This document shows, one piece after another, positions 47,371-56,882 of a DNA stretch of 64,000 nt; within the stretch, counting starts at the first letter, position 1, and each line of letters opens with the position of its first letter. The DNA lies in NCBI RefSeq assembly GCF_030580995.1, contig NZ_JAUQSZ010000006.1, positions 124,001-188,000 of the forward strand, written 5' to 3'. Below the pieces are notes generated by a model, which saw nothing but the letters and a program-made list of their open reading frames with translations, was not told the origin of the DNA and ran no database searches. The translations under genes and the position numbers were made by a program. This DNA is from Sphingomonas immobilis. Its GTDB lineage: Bacteria; Pseudomonadota; Alphaproteobacteria; Sphingomonadales; Sphingomonadaceae.

Positions 47371-50311
47371 ACCATTCGTCGCGGCGCATCAGCTGATCGT
47401 ATTCGGCATAGGGCGCGAATTCGGGGTGGAGCTTGGCGGTGAAGGGCTCGGTCCCGGTCAGCCACGCCTTCACGGCTTCCGTGAAATGATATGCGGCGTG
47501 CGCCGGGAAATCCTCGGGCGTGGGCTTGCCGTTCTTGCCCGCCGCATCGACCGGCGACGCGACATAGCCGAACTGGTCGAGCTTCTTCGCCAGCGACCAA
47601 TATTCGAACCCGCGCGCGAGGCCGGTGATCCCGTCATACCCCCCCTGCTCGGCAATCAGCCCGAGCAGGCCGAGCTGCAAACTGAACCCCGCCTGCACCG
47701 CCGCATTGGAGGGCGGCGCACCGGTCTTGTAGTCGATCACCGCCAGCGTGCCGTCGGCGAAGCGATCGATCCTGTCGAACTTGCCGGTCAGCCTGACGCC
47801 GGCAATGTCGATCGCGCCGTCCTTCTCGACCGCGACGATCTTGCGCCCGATATCCTCCTGCGCGGCGATCTTCCCCGCGATCCAGTCGATCGCCTGCATC
47901 AGCCGCGGTTGCCACAGCGCGCGCATCATCGGGTGGGTGCGTTCGTCATCGAGCATGGCCAGCGCGGCGGCGTGGAGCGTCTCCGGCACCTGATCGCCGC
48001 GCGCCCATTGCTCGAGGATGTCGTGGACCGCCGTGCCGCGCCACGCCGCGCTCGGATCGGCATCGACCGGATCGAGCGCGGCCAGCCGCAGGATGCGCTT
48101 GGCGTAAAAAGCGTAGGGGTCGGCCTTGAGGCGATCGACATCGGTGACGGCGATGCGCTTCGGCCGCAGGATCGCGGGCGGCATTGGCTCTGGGCGCTCG
48201 GCGGGGTCGTGGACGCCGGGATCGTCAAGCGCGCGCGTCCAGTGTTCGAGCGAGGTCGCGCGGCCCCGTGCCCAGCCCTCCCCGGCCAAAGCCTCCAGCC
48301 GCAGCCAGAAGCGCGAGGCGATGGCGGGCTGCGTCGCGTCACGGCGCGCGCGCGTCAGCAGCGCCTGCGGTGCGCCGAGTGCGCTCGCCAGATCGTGCGC
48401 CGCCATGCCGATGCCGCGCTCCAGCCCCGGCAGGCCAAGCGCGGCGCGAATACGCGGGGCGAGCCACGGATCGGGCGCAGGGTTCCCCGGCCAGGTGCCT
48501 TCGTTGAGCCCGCCGAGGATCATCAGGTCCGACGTCTGCAGCCGCGCCTCGATCAGGCCGTAGATCGCGAGGCGCGGATGCCCGCCCTGCGGCGGCCGCA
48601 CCGCGATCTCGTCCATCAGGGTCTTGAGCAGCACCGCGAGCTCGGCCGGATCGAACAGCGCCGGGCCGTCGCCGGCGCGCGCCTCGACCTCGCTCAGGAA
48701 GTCCGCCGCCGCGCGCCCGGCCGGGCCGCTCCACAGGAAATCGCCGCACAGCGCCTGCGCGGTGTCGCGCAGCATCGCCACCAGCGCGCCGAGCGGCGCG
48801 GGCCCGCCCATGAACACCGCTTCGGCGGGCGCGAGCAGCGCGCGCGCCTCCGGCCACCACGCCGCAGCTTCCGCGCGCCGCCTGCGCTCACGCTCGGGCG
48901 GATCGGCGAGGTGCGCGTCGATCCCGTCCAACCCCGCCGCCGGGCGCGGGCCGCGCAGCACGCGGTCGAGCTTGCGGACGCCCTCCAGCCAGGCGCCTCG
49001 CGTCTCGCCCGATCGCACTAGCGGATGTTTGAGCAGGGTCAGCAGCGGTAGCGGTGCGAAGCGTTGCGCCGCCGCCTCCGCCAGCGCGGTCAGCAGCGTG
49101 CCCGACGGCAGGATCGACAGCGGCCGCCCCGCCGAATCGTCGATAGCAATGTTCCAGCGCCCGCAATGCGCCGCCACGCGCCGCGCGAGCGCCCGGTCGG
49201 GCGTGACGAGCGCCGCCGTCCGCCCCGGCGTCTCCAGCGCCTCGCGCAGGGCGAGCGCGATCGCCTGCGCTTCTTCGGCGGGCGTCGCCAGTTCCGCCGC
49301 CGCGATCCCGCTCAGGCGGCGCTCGGCGGCTGGCAGATCGGTCCAGCGCCCGGTGAAATCGGCGGGCGCGAGCGCGTTGGCGATGGCCTTGCCGCGCGCC
49401 GCCGTCGCGTCGAGTTCGGAGGCATCGGTCCAGCGCGAGACCTCGGCCCGGTTGAAGCCCATCCGGTCGAGCAGCAGCTTGAGATGGAATTGCGGATGCG
49501 TCTCGATCGATCGTTTTGCGAAACCCGTCGCCGGATCGGGATCGTGCGGCCCCAGCGCCTGCCACTCCGCCTCGTCCATCGCGGTGGCGAGATCGGCGAA
49601 CACCACCATCCCGCGCGGCATCTCCGCCACGCGCCGCAGCAGCAACGCGACCGCAGGCGCGGAATCCGACACACCCGCCGCGCACACGAAGCCTGCGGGC
49701 GGCGCTTCCTTCCACCGCTCCGCCAGCCGCCGCAGCAGCCGCGCGCGCCGGTCGGCAGCGTCGATGCAGCCGAGCCGGGCAAGCTCCGCCGGCCAGCGCG
49801 TCTGCACGATCTTGAACAGGTCGAGCGCCTTGTCCCAATGTTCGGACAGATCGTCGCCCAGTTCCAGCTCCACCAGCGCGGAGGGCGGCACCTCCTCGAC
49901 CAGCAGCTGATCGAGCGTCCGCGCGAGATCGCCCGCCAGCCGCACCGCCTCCGCCGCCTCGACAGGCTTCACCGCCGCGACCAGTCGCGCGAGGATCATG
50001 CGGCGCTGCATCGGCGGCACGGCGGGCGGGACCGAATCCGCATCGTCGGCGGGATCGAACGCCGCGCCGATATCCGCGACCTCCGGGTCGCCGATCGCGA
50101 CGAGGCGCGGCAGCAGCAGCCCGCCGCCGCTCGCGCGCACGAACGCATCGGTCACAGCGCGCTTGGCGCGATTGTTGGGCAGCAGCACGACGCCGCGCGC
50201 CAACCCGAGCGGATCGTCGCCGAAGCGCCGGATCAGCCCGGCGGCAAGCGCGTCGGCGAACGCCCGGTGCGCGGGGATCGTGTAGAGCCGGGGTTTTCCC
50301 CGATCAGCCAT
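47357..50311 (-). CDS. addB: AddB nuclease subunit (double-strand break repair)
   Basis: Partner of AddA, 984 residues. The N-terminal half is a degenerate helicase-like region without a recognisable Walker lysine (VVLLPNNRAKRAVTDAFV). The C-terminal nuclease has LTGKFDRIDRFADGTLAVIDYKTGAPP, with the D-x-K core. The iron-sulfur cysteines that brace the AddB nuclease in Firmicutes are not visible around this domain, matching the alphaproteobacterial form. It starts with ATG at 50311, overlapping murU by eight bases. Confidence 0.94.
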   Translation of the reverse strand: MADRGKPRLYTIPAHRAFADALAAGLIRRFGDDPLGLARGVVLLPNNRAKRAVTDAFVRASGGGLLLPRLVAIGDPEVADIGAAFDPADDADSVPPAVPPMQRRMILARLVAAVKPVEAAEAVRLAGDLARTLDQLLVEEVPPSALVELELGDDLSEHWDKALDLFKIVQTRWPAELARLGCIDAADRRARLLRRLAERWKEAPPAGFVCAAGVSDSAPAVALLLRRVAEMPRGMVVFADLATAMDEAEWQALGPHDPDPATGFAKRSIETHPQFHLKLLLDRMGFNRAEVSRWTDASELDATAARGKAIANALAPADFTGRWTDLPAAERRLSGIAAAELATPAEEAQAIALALREALETPGRTAALVTPDRALARRVAAHCGRWNIAIDDSAGRPLSILPSGTLLTALAEAAAQRFAPLPLLTLLKHPLVRSGETRGAWLEGVRKLDRVLRGPRPAAGLDGIDAHLADPPERERRRRAEAAAWWPEARALLAPAEAVFMGGPAPLGALVAMLRDTAQALCGDFLWSGPAGRAAADFLSEVEARAGDGPALFDPAELAVLLKTLMDEIAVRPPQGGHPRLAIYGLIEARLQTSDLMILGGLNEGTWPGNPAPDPWLAPRIRAALGLPGLERGIGMAAHDLASALGAPQALLTRARRDATQPAIASRFWLRLEALAGEGWARGRATSLEHWTRALDDPGVHDPAERPEPMPPAILRPKRIAVTDVDRLKADPYAFYAKRILRLAALDPVDADPSAAWRGTAVHDILEQWARGDQVPETLHAAALAMLDDERTHPMMRALWQPRLMQAIDWIAGKIAAQEDIGRKIVAVEKDGAIDIAGVRLTGKFDRIDRFADGTLAVIDYKTGAPPSNAAVQAGFSLQLGLLGLIAEQGGYDGITGLARGFEYWSLAKKLDQFGYVASPVDAAGKNGKPTPEDFPAHAAYHFTEAVKAWLTGTEPFTAKLHPEFAPYAEYDQLMRRDEWYGRE

Positions 50312-51065
50312 CCGCGAGAATCGCCTCGGTCGCGGCGATGGCGGGCGGCGTGCCGACGTCGAACCACAGGCCCTGGTGGACCATGCCGTAGGCCCGCCAG
50401 CCCTCGATCGTGCGTTCCCAGAACAGCCGCGTCGAGAACGGCCCCTCGGGCCAGTCGCGGATCACGCGCGGGCTCAGGATCTGCACGCCGGTGTAGACGA
50501 ACGGCGCCAGCCTGCCCGGCTGCCGCCAGCCCGTGATCCGCCCGTCCGCCGCCAGCCGGAAATCGCCGAGCCCGAGGTGGTTGTGCGCGCGTGCCAGCGG
50601 GATCATCAGCAGCAGAGCGTCCATCTTCGCGTCGTCCCACTGATCGGCCAGCATGCGGATCGCGTCGCTCGGCCCGTCGACCCACAGGTTGTCGCTGTTG
50701 ACGACGACGAAGGGCTTGTCGCCGATCAGCTCGCGCGCCTGCACGATGCCGCCGCCTGTCTCCATCAGCAGCTTGCGCTCGTCGGAGACGACGACGTCGA
50801 TCCCCTTCACCCGGTTGCGCAGATGCGCCTCCAGCGCGTCGGCCATGTAGTGGACGTTGACGATCGCGCGCTTCACGCCGGCGGAGCGGAGGCGGTCGAA
50901 GACATGATCGATCAGCGCCTTGCCCGCGACCTCGACCAGCGGCTTGGGCCGCGTCGCGGTGAGCGGGCGCATGCGCTTGCCGAGGCCGGCGGCCATCACC
51001 ATCGCGGTTTCCGGCACCGCGCCCGCGGGCGTCGGCCGGATCGCCAGCGTTTTCTTCGCGGTCAT
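50304..51065 (-). CDS. murU: MurU-type nucleotidyltransferase
   Basis: A 253-residue sugar-1-phosphate nucleotidyltransferase. The signature AAGLGKRMRPLTATRPKPLVEVAGK starts near residue 25, with VVNSDNLWVDGP as the Asp metal site. Beside an AmgK-type kinase it is best read as N-acetylmuramate-1-phosphate uridylyltransferase, which returns recycled cell-wall MurNAc to UDP-MurNAc and bypasses MurA. The ATG at 51065 overlaps the amgK stop (ATGA). Confidence 0.87.
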   Translation of the reverse strand: MTAKKTLAIRPTPAGAVPETAMVMAAGLGKRMRPLTATRPKPLVEVAGKALIDHVFDRLRSAGVKRAIVNVHYMADALEAHLRNRVKGIDVVVSDERKLLMETGGGIVQARELIGDKPFVVVNSDNLWVDGPSDAIRMLADQWDDAKMDALLLMIPLARAHNHLGLGDFRLAADGRITGWRQPGRLAPFVYTGVQILSPRVIRDWPEGPFSTRLFWERTIEGWRAYGMVHQGLWFDVGTPPAIAATEAILADG

Positions 51066-52060
51066 TGCCCGGCGATCGCCATCGGGTCGCCGCGCTTGTC
51101 GGCCGGGATGGTCGCGTCGAACCACGCCTTCACCGGCGCGAGCGCGGGATGTTCGAGATCGCGGTTCAGGTAGCGCCACACGCGCGGGCAGAGCGTGGGG
51201 TAGCGCGGCTTGCCGTCGCGCTTCCACAAGCGGGTGAAGATGCCGACGATCTTGGCGTTTCGCTGCGCGCCCAGCACGTGATAGGCGACGTCGAACGCCT
51301 CGTCCGTGTGCGTTGCGGCGTGATAGCGCGCCAGCATCGCTGCTTCGGTCGCCTCCGGCACGTCGCGCCGCGCATCCTGCAGCAGCGAGACGAGATCATA
51401 GGCCGGATGCCCCGCCAGCGCGTCCTGGAAATCGAGCAGGCCGAGCGCGTCGCGCCCCTCCGAATCTTTGGCCCCGGTCAGCATCAGATTCTCGGCGTGA
51501 TAATCGCGCAGCACCGTCACCTTCGGGCCAGCGAGCGCCGCGTCGAACACCGCGTTCCACGCCGCATACCAGGCACGGCGGTCGGGCTCGATGCCGATCG
51601 CGGGGCAATACCAGTCGACCAGCAGATCGACCTCGCGGTGCAGAACTTCACGATCGTACGGATCGAACGCGCCCGCCTCATGCTTGTGGAGATCGACCAG
51701 CAGATCGATCGCCGCGCCGTACAAAGCGGCCTCGCGCGCCGGATCGGCATCGACCGTCTCGCGCATCCGCACGTCGCCGAAATCCTGCAACAGGACGAGG
51801 CCGTGCGACAGATCCGTCCCGTGGATCACCGGCGCCGCGAAACCGCGCGCCGCAAGCCAGCCCGCCACATCGAGGAACGGCTTCGGATCCTCATGCGGCG
51901 GCGGCGCGTCCATCAGCACGGCGCTGCGCTCGCCATCGACGACGCGGAAATAGCGGCGGAAGCTCGCATCGCCGGCGAGCGGCAAAATCTCGGCATCGCC
52001 CCACCCGATCGAGGCGAGGAAATCGGGCGCTGCGGGCGGCGGAGTCATCAGAAGGGCCAT
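51062..52060 (-). CDS. amgK: AmgK-type anomeric sugar kinase
   Basis: An aminoglycoside-phosphotransferase-fold kinase of 332 residues. Catalytic loop VLRDYHAENLML (Brenner-type H-x-D-x-x-x-x-N, here DYHAEN) and metal site LGLLDFQDALAGHPAYDLVSLLQD are clear. AmgK phosphorylates MurNAc/GlcNAc at C1, feeding MurU, the next gene. Start: ATG at 52060 has GGAAGG four to five bases upstream, better than ATGs at 52072 or 52048; it overlaps tsaE. Conservation of the tsaE-amgK-murU order supports the assignment. Confidence 0.86.
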   Translation of the reverse strand: MALLMTPPPAAPDFLASIGWGDAEILPLAGDASFRRYFRVVDGERSAVLMDAPPPHEDPKPFLDVAGWLAARGFAAPVIHGTDLSHGLVLLQDFGDVRMRETVDADPAREAALYGAAIDLLVDLHKHEAGAFDPYDREVLHREVDLLVDWYCPAIGIEPDRRAWYAAWNAVFDAALAGPKVTVLRDYHAENLMLTGAKDSEGRDALGLLDFQDALAGHPAYDLVSLLQDARRDVPEATEAAMLARYHAATHTDEAFDVAYHVLGAQRNAKIVGIFTRLWKRDGKPRYPTLCPRVWRYLNRDLEHPALAPVKAWFDATIPADKRGDPMAIAGQ

Positions 52061-52485
52061 CGCGCCTTCCATGCCGCCGGGACGTGCGCTGTCAAGCGGC
52101 GCCCGCCATCCGGTTCGGACGCCAGGGCAAGCGCCAGCGCATCGGGCCAGAAACCCGGCGCACGCTCAGGCCATTCGACGATCAGCACGCCGTCCGCCGC
52201 CTCCTCGTCGATGCCGAGTTCGTCGATCTCGCGCGGAGTCTCGATCCGGTAGAGATCGACGTGCAACACCGGGATGCGCACCTCGGGCGGCGCATAGGGC
52301 TGGACGATCGCGAAGCTCGGGCTCGGCGCCTCGCCCGCCAGCCCGAGTGCCGCGAGCAATCCGCGCGCGATGCTCGTCTTGCCCGCGCCGAGCGAGCCGG
52401 AAAGCGTGATGACGTCGCCGGGCCGCACCAACTCCGCCAGCCGCACACCGAGCGCCAGGGTCGCCTGCGGATCGGGCAGGATCAC
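52048..52485 (-). CDS. tsaE: tRNA threonylcarbamoyladenosine ATPase TsaE
   Basis: ATPase needed with TsaB and TsaD for t6A37 on ANN-decoding tRNAs. The 145-residue protein has Walker A SGSLGAGKTSIARGLL (K36), the conserved SPSFAIVQPY segment and the HVDLYRI and IVEWPER motifs that define TsaE. It starts with GTG overlapping the kinase-like gene upstream by four bases; amgK starts inside its end. Confidence 0.95.
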   Translation of the reverse strand: MILPDPQATLALGVRLAELVRPGDVITLSGSLGAGKTSIARGLLAALGLAGEAPSPSFAIVQPYAPPEVRIPVLHVDLYRIETPREIDELGIDEEAADGVLIVEWPERAPGFWPDALALALASEPDGGRRLTAHVPAAWKARWPF

Positions 52486-54842
52486 GACGCGCGCGGCAGC
52501 GTCACGGCGATGGCGGTGCCCTCGCCGGGTTCGGAGAACAGCTCGATCGTGCCGCCGTGCGCCTCGACGAATTGCTTGGCGAGCGGCAGGCCGAGGCCCA
52601 AAGCCCGCTCGCCGTCGCGCGTCACGCCCGGCTGCGCGAAGCGATCGAAGGCATGTTCGACGGCCTCCGCGCTCATCCCCGCGCCATCGTCCGACACGAC
52701 GATCCGAGCCGAGGTATCGGTGCCGTCGAGGTGCAACAGCACGCGGCCCTTTTCCTGCGTGCCCGCAATGGCATGGCGCAGCAGATATTCGACCACCTGC
52801 CGCAATCGCTTGGCGTCGCCCGACACGCTGCCCGCGGTCGGCGCGATCTCGACCGCGAATTCCAGCGCGCGCTTGCGGATCAGCACCGCGATCGTCTCCG
52901 TCGCCGCCTTGGCCAGCGCGCCGAGATCAACCGGATGCCGCTCGATCTCGGGCGCGACACCGTCGTTCTGCGTCAGGTCGAGCACCTCGTCGACCAGCGT
53001 GCCGAGCCGGTCGACCGATTCGAGAATCGCATCGACATAGCTCGACGCCGATTCGGTGAGCTTCCCGGCATAGCCCGCGCTCATCATCTCGGCGAACCCG
53101 CTGATCGAGGTGAGCGGCGTGCGCAGTTCGTAGCTCATGTTGGCGACAAAACTGGTCTTGATCTGGTCGGCCGTCTCCAGCGCCTCGTTGCGGTCGCGCA
53201 GCGCCTGCTCGATCCGCCGGCTGTCGGAAATGTCGAGCATCGTGAACAGCCCGTTGCCGTCGGGCAAAGGCACCGCCGCAAATTCGAAATGCCGCCCGTC
53301 CGCAAAGCCGACGCGCCCGCCCCGCTGCTGCCGGTCGACCGTGGCAAAGCGCACAAGCTCGCCGATCAACTCCGACCGTTCAGGCCGGGCGAGGCGCGGC
53401 GCGGCCGCCTTCGCCAGCATGTCGACGCGCGGATGCGTCGCGAGGAACGCCTCGTCGAGGCCCCAGAGCGTACGGAACTTGTTGTTCCAGATCTGCAGCC
53501 GCCCATCGGCCGAGAACACGCCGAGCGCCTCGAACAGATTCTCGAACGTCGCCGCACGCACGCGCAGCAAGGTGTCGAGCCCGCTCGCGAGCTGTACCTG
53601 CTCGGTGCGGTCCTCGAAGATCAGCAGCAGGCCGCCATCGGGCAACGGCTGCGCCACGACACGCAGATGCGCGCCGCCGGGCAGATGCCACTGCTCCTCG
53701 ATCGCGTCGCCCGTCGCCACGAACCACGCGCGCCGCTCCGCCTTCCAGCCGGGGAAGTCGCGCACTTCTGGCAGGCGATTGGTGTCGCGCATCCGCTCCA
53801 GCACGCGGTCGAACTCCGGCCTGTCGGCGATCCAGTCGTGCTTCAGCGCGAAGATGCGCTGAAACGGCTGGTTGCAGAAGGTCAGCGCGCGGTCGGCGTT
53901 GAACTGCGCGACGCCCGCCGAAAGCCGGTCGAGGATCGCGCGCTGCGTATCGCCGAAACGCTTGATCGAGGCGCGCGCTTGTTCGAGATCCTCGATATCG
54001 ACCGCGAAGCCCGCAACCCCGCGGTCGGGCATCGGCACGTCGTAGACGCGCAGCATCCGCCGTTCGCCCTTGATCGTCGCCGGCACCGCCGCCACGCGCA
54101 CGCGCCCGGTATCGCGCGCCTCCAGCGCCCCCGCGAGCGGCCCGCCGATGCTGGAACCCTCGATCAACTCGAGCCCGCGCTCGACCACATCCTCCGGGTC
54201 GGTCGCATCGACCGCATCGGCATAATGGCTGTTGACCATCGCCAGCGACAGGTCCGGCGCGCGATACCACATCGGCATCGGCGCGGCCTGGATCAGGCTG
54301 GTCAGCACTTCGAACGCGCGGTGTGCGCCGAGCAGTTCGTCGGCCAGCCGCTCGATCTCCGCCTGGCTATCGGTCGCGTCGAACAGCCAGAGTACGACCC
54401 CGCCGGGCGCCTGGAGGCCGTCACCGGCCTTCGCCCCCCGGATCATCAGCGCCCGCGCCGATCCGACTGCGTGGACCGACCTGCTGAACGGCCGCCCTGC
54501 ACTCTTGGCGGCGGCGATATCCGCGGCGAGCGCCTCCGCATCGTGCGGCGCCAGCCCGCCGTTCAGCGCCCCGCTCAAATCGGCAAGATAACGCGGCGAT
54601 GCCCCCAGCCCGAGCCAGCCGGCAAGCTGTTCCGGCGCGTCGATCCGTCCGTCGGCGCGCACGATAACCGAAATCGCGGGCGAAGAGCGGAGCAAGGCCG
54701 ACAGACGCACATTCTCCGCCAGCGTATCCGCCGCCTCCCGCCGCGCGCGCAGGCCGACGAAGAGCAGCCAGACACCGACGCAAAGCAGCAACGCGAGAAC
54801 GAGGCCGCAGACCGCCAACTGGATGACGCTCACCTCAGCCAT
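52482..54842 (-). CDS. divL: DivL-like PAS histidine kinase homologue with Tyr at the phospho-site
   Basis: A 786-residue membrane kinase homologue. One N-terminal helix (about residues 8-32), then several PAS-like domains (for example around LFDATDSQAEIERL, IKRFGDTQRAILDRLSAGV and LFEALGVFSADGRLQIWNNKF), then a DHp segment NMSYELRTPLTSISGFAEMM in which Tyr571 replaces the phospho-acceptor His. The N-box is also altered (EYLLRHAIAG, His for Asn), while SDDGAGMS and GLGLPLAKQFVEAHGGT remain. Caulobacter DivL, a regulator of the CckA-CtrA cell-cycle pathway, has the same His-to-Tyr change, and this gene order is found around divL. It probably acts by interaction rather than phosphotransfer. Confidence 0.85.
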   Translation of the reverse strand: MAEVSVIQLAVCGLVLALLLCVGVWLLFVGLRARREAADTLAENVRLSALLRSSPAISVIVRADGRIDAPEQLAGWLGLGASPRYLADLSGALNGGLAPHDAEALAADIAAAKSAGRPFSRSVHAVGSARALMIRGAKAGDGLQAPGGVVLWLFDATDSQAEIERLADELLGAHRAFEVLTSLIQAAPMPMWYRAPDLSLAMVNSHYADAVDATDPEDVVERGLELIEGSSIGGPLAGALEARDTGRVRVAAVPATIKGERRMLRVYDVPMPDRGVAGFAVDIEDLEQARASIKRFGDTQRAILDRLSAGVAQFNADRALTFCNQPFQRIFALKHDWIADRPEFDRVLERMRDTNRLPEVRDFPGWKAERRAWFVATGDAIEEQWHLPGGAHLRVVAQPLPDGGLLLIFEDRTEQVQLASGLDTLLRVRAATFENLFEALGVFSADGRLQIWNNKFRTLWGLDEAFLATHPRVDMLAKAAAPRLARPERSELIGELVRFATVDRQQRGGRVGFADGRHFEFAAVPLPDGNGLFTMLDISDSRRIEQALRDRNEALETADQIKTSFVANMSYELRTPLTSISGFAEMMSAGYAGKLTESASSYVDAILESVDRLGTLVDEVLDLTQNDGVAPEIERHPVDLGALAKAATETIAVLIRKRALEFAVEIAPTAGSVSGDAKRLRQVVEYLLRHAIAGTQEKGRVLLHLDGTDTSARIVVSDDGAGMSAEAVEHAFDRFAQPGVTRDGERALGLGLPLAKQFVEAHGGTIELFSEPGEGTAIAVTLPRAS

Positions 54843-54941
54843 GTCGATACACTGGACGAGACTCGATACCGGAAGATTCCATCACCGGCCTTTACGGTAT
54901 TGCGGACGAATTCGGCAAAATTCGGCGTGGCGATCCTACGA

Positions 54942-56759
54942 TCAGTCGGGCCAGTTTTCTGGCACGGCGGGATACAGGTCGAGGACCGGACCGAGCGCCG
55001 CCTTCAACGGGCCGAGCCAGGGCTCGTAATTGCGCCACTGATCCATGCCGTCCCGGTTGATCGGGCGCCGCACCTGCTCGGAACTCGGCGTATGCACGGC
55101 CCGCTTGTTCTCGAAGAAACGCAGGCACGCCGCGTCGAACGGCAAACCCAGATACGCGAGCAGCCGACGCACCTCGCCTTCAAGATCCGCAACCACATCC
55201 TCGTAGAAGATGCGATGAATGCGACCCGGCAACACCCTGTCGAAATGCGCCATCTGCCGCACATAGTCGCTATAGAAACGCCCGATATCGGTGAGGTCGT
55301 GCGAGAAATTCATTCCGAAGCTGTAGAGTTGCGCGAAGTTCGCGAAGCCGCATCCGAGCGGATGCCGCCGTATGTCGATGATTTTCGCGTTGGGCAGAAT
55401 CAGATGCAAAAGGCCGGCAAACTTCCAGTTGCCCGGTGTCTTATCCGTAAAAAACGGCCGGTCGGTCGAACGATGCCGGCGCGTCCTTGCGAGATATTCT
55501 TCGCCTAACTCACGCAAGGCAGCGGGAGGAAGCCTCGCCACCTCATCGAGATAGGTCAGCGGATCGCTCTTGTTTGAAATGCTGCGGGCGATCCCCTCCA
55601 TTTCGAACAGTTCTTCCGCGCCCTCTATCATCGGATGGCTGGCGAGCACCTGCTCGATCAACGTCGACCCGGATCGCGGCAGGCTGACGATGAAAATAGG
55701 ATCGGTCGTGCCCGATCCCACCCCTTCCCGCGCCTTGATAAAGGCCGGGGAGAACACTTGCTCGCCCTTGCGCACCGCGCCCGACAATATGTCGGCATCG
55801 TAGGAAAACCGCGCGTTGCGCAGCCTGTTGCCTGTCGCATATTCCGCGAATGCCGCCTCGTAGTCCTGCTGATCGTTCAGCGCCCGGCCCAGTGCGAAAT
55901 GGATTTGGATCCGCTGGTCATCCGCTTCGCTGGCATCCGGCAAGGCGGCACGCATCGTAGCGATATCGGCCTTGGTCAGCTTTTCCGTCTTCAGGTTCGC
56001 AAGCCCGAACCAGGCACGCCCATTGGCCTTGTCGGCGCTTATCGCCTGACGATAGGTCGCGATACTTTCGTCGGTGCGGCCGACCGTCTTCAACAAGTGA
56101 CTGTAGTTGACGAGCGCCATGCCGTCCCGCGGATGTTTCGCGATGATCTTGCGGAACTGGCGTTCCGCCTCGACGAGCTGGCGATCATGGCTCAGCAGCG
56201 CCGCCTTCAGGTTGAGCGTCTCGAGATGTTCGGGATCGCGCGCCAGCCCTTCATCAAGTACGGCCAGCGCGTCTTCACCCCGCCCGATGCGACTGAGCAA
56301 GCTCGCCAGCGCCAGCCGCGCTTTGTAAAAACCCGGCGCGAGCGCCAGCGCACGCCGGTAAAATATTTCGGTTTCGCGAAACGCGCCGAAACGCACGGCG
56401 ATGTCGGCCAGGAGCTTGGACGCCGCTGCATCCTCCGGATCGCGCTTCAGATGCTCGCGGATCACGGTTTCCGCTTGTTCCCACTGCCCGCTCTCCGCGG
56501 CCTTGCGCGCAGCAGCCGGCGCAGGCTGCTGTTCAGAAAGGGCGATTGCCTCCAGATCGACCGCATCGGCCTCCCGGTCGCGCTTCGCCTTGCGCAGGAT
56601 GAAGGCGAGCAGCCTGTGGACGGCGGGCATTTCCGGCCAGTCCCGCGCCGCGGCACGAGCCTGCCGCAGCGCCTCGACCGGATCGTGTTCGCCCGCTTGC
56701 AGGATCGAAGAGATCGCGCGACGTACGTCGCCGGTCTGCCCTGTCTGCGCTGTCGCCAA
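54942..56759 (-). CDS. TPR-containing sulfotransferase
   Basis: A 605-residue two-part protein. Residues about 40-310 are tetratricopeptide repeats (for example AETVIREHLKRDPEDAAASKLLADIA). From about 350 a sulfotransferase domain begins with the PAPS 5'-phosphosulfate loop FIVSLPRSGSTLIEQVLASHP and continues with a 3'-phosphate segment (IIDIRRHPLGCGFANF). The acceptor is unknown. It starts with TTG, supported by GGAGAAG about seven bases upstream; no early ATG exists. It lies 123 bases past the TonB receptor, behind a terminator, a pairing common in sphingomonads. Confidence 0.88.
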   Translation of the reverse strand: MATAQTGQTGDVRRAISSILQAGEHDPVEALRQARAAARDWPEMPAVHRLLAFILRKAKRDREADAVDLEAIALSEQQPAPAAARKAAESGQWEQAETVIREHLKRDPEDAAASKLLADIAVRFGAFRETEIFYRRALALAPGFYKARLALASLLSRIGRGEDALAVLDEGLARDPEHLETLNLKAALLSHDRQLVEAERQFRKIIAKHPRDGMALVNYSHLLKTVGRTDESIATYRQAISADKANGRAWFGLANLKTEKLTKADIATMRAALPDASEADDQRIQIHFALGRALNDQQDYEAAFAEYATGNRLRNARFSYDADILSGAVRKGEQVFSPAFIKAREGVGSGTTDPIFIVSLPRSGSTLIEQVLASHPMIEGAEELFEMEGIARSISNKSDPLTYLDEVARLPPAALRELGEEYLARTRRHRSTDRPFFTDKTPGNWKFAGLLHLILPNAKIIDIRRHPLGCGFANFAQLYSFGMNFSHDLTDIGRFYSDYVRQMAHFDRVLPGRIHRIFYEDVVADLEGEVRRLLAYLGLPFDAACLRFFENKRAVHTPSSEQVRRPINRDGMDQWRNYEPWLGPLKAALGPVLDLYPAVPENWPD

Positions 56760-56807
56760 GCCGCTTCTCCATCAACACGCCCGTCCGCTTTCTTACGAAC
56801 GACGCAC

Positions 56808-56842
56808 AAAAAAGAAAACGGACGGAGCCTGCGCTCCGTCCG
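56808..56842 (-). terminator. Intrinsic terminator of the TonB receptor gene
   Basis: A perfect 10-bp stem, CGGACGGAGC/GCTCCGTCCG with a four-base loop, is followed on the minus strand by TTTTCTTTTTT. It lies about 40 bases past the receptor stop and before the sulfotransferase start, so the sulfotransferase depends on readthrough or its own promoter. Confidence 0.88.
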
Positions 56843-56882
56843 CTCTCCCTATCGGTCGCCCCGCGCCCGCAGGCGCGCGCGA

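Noticed and set aside
44089..47442. Plus-strand open frame of over 1100 codons
   Set aside because: Antisense to addA, which has all helicase and nuclease motifs; the frame is a composition artefact.
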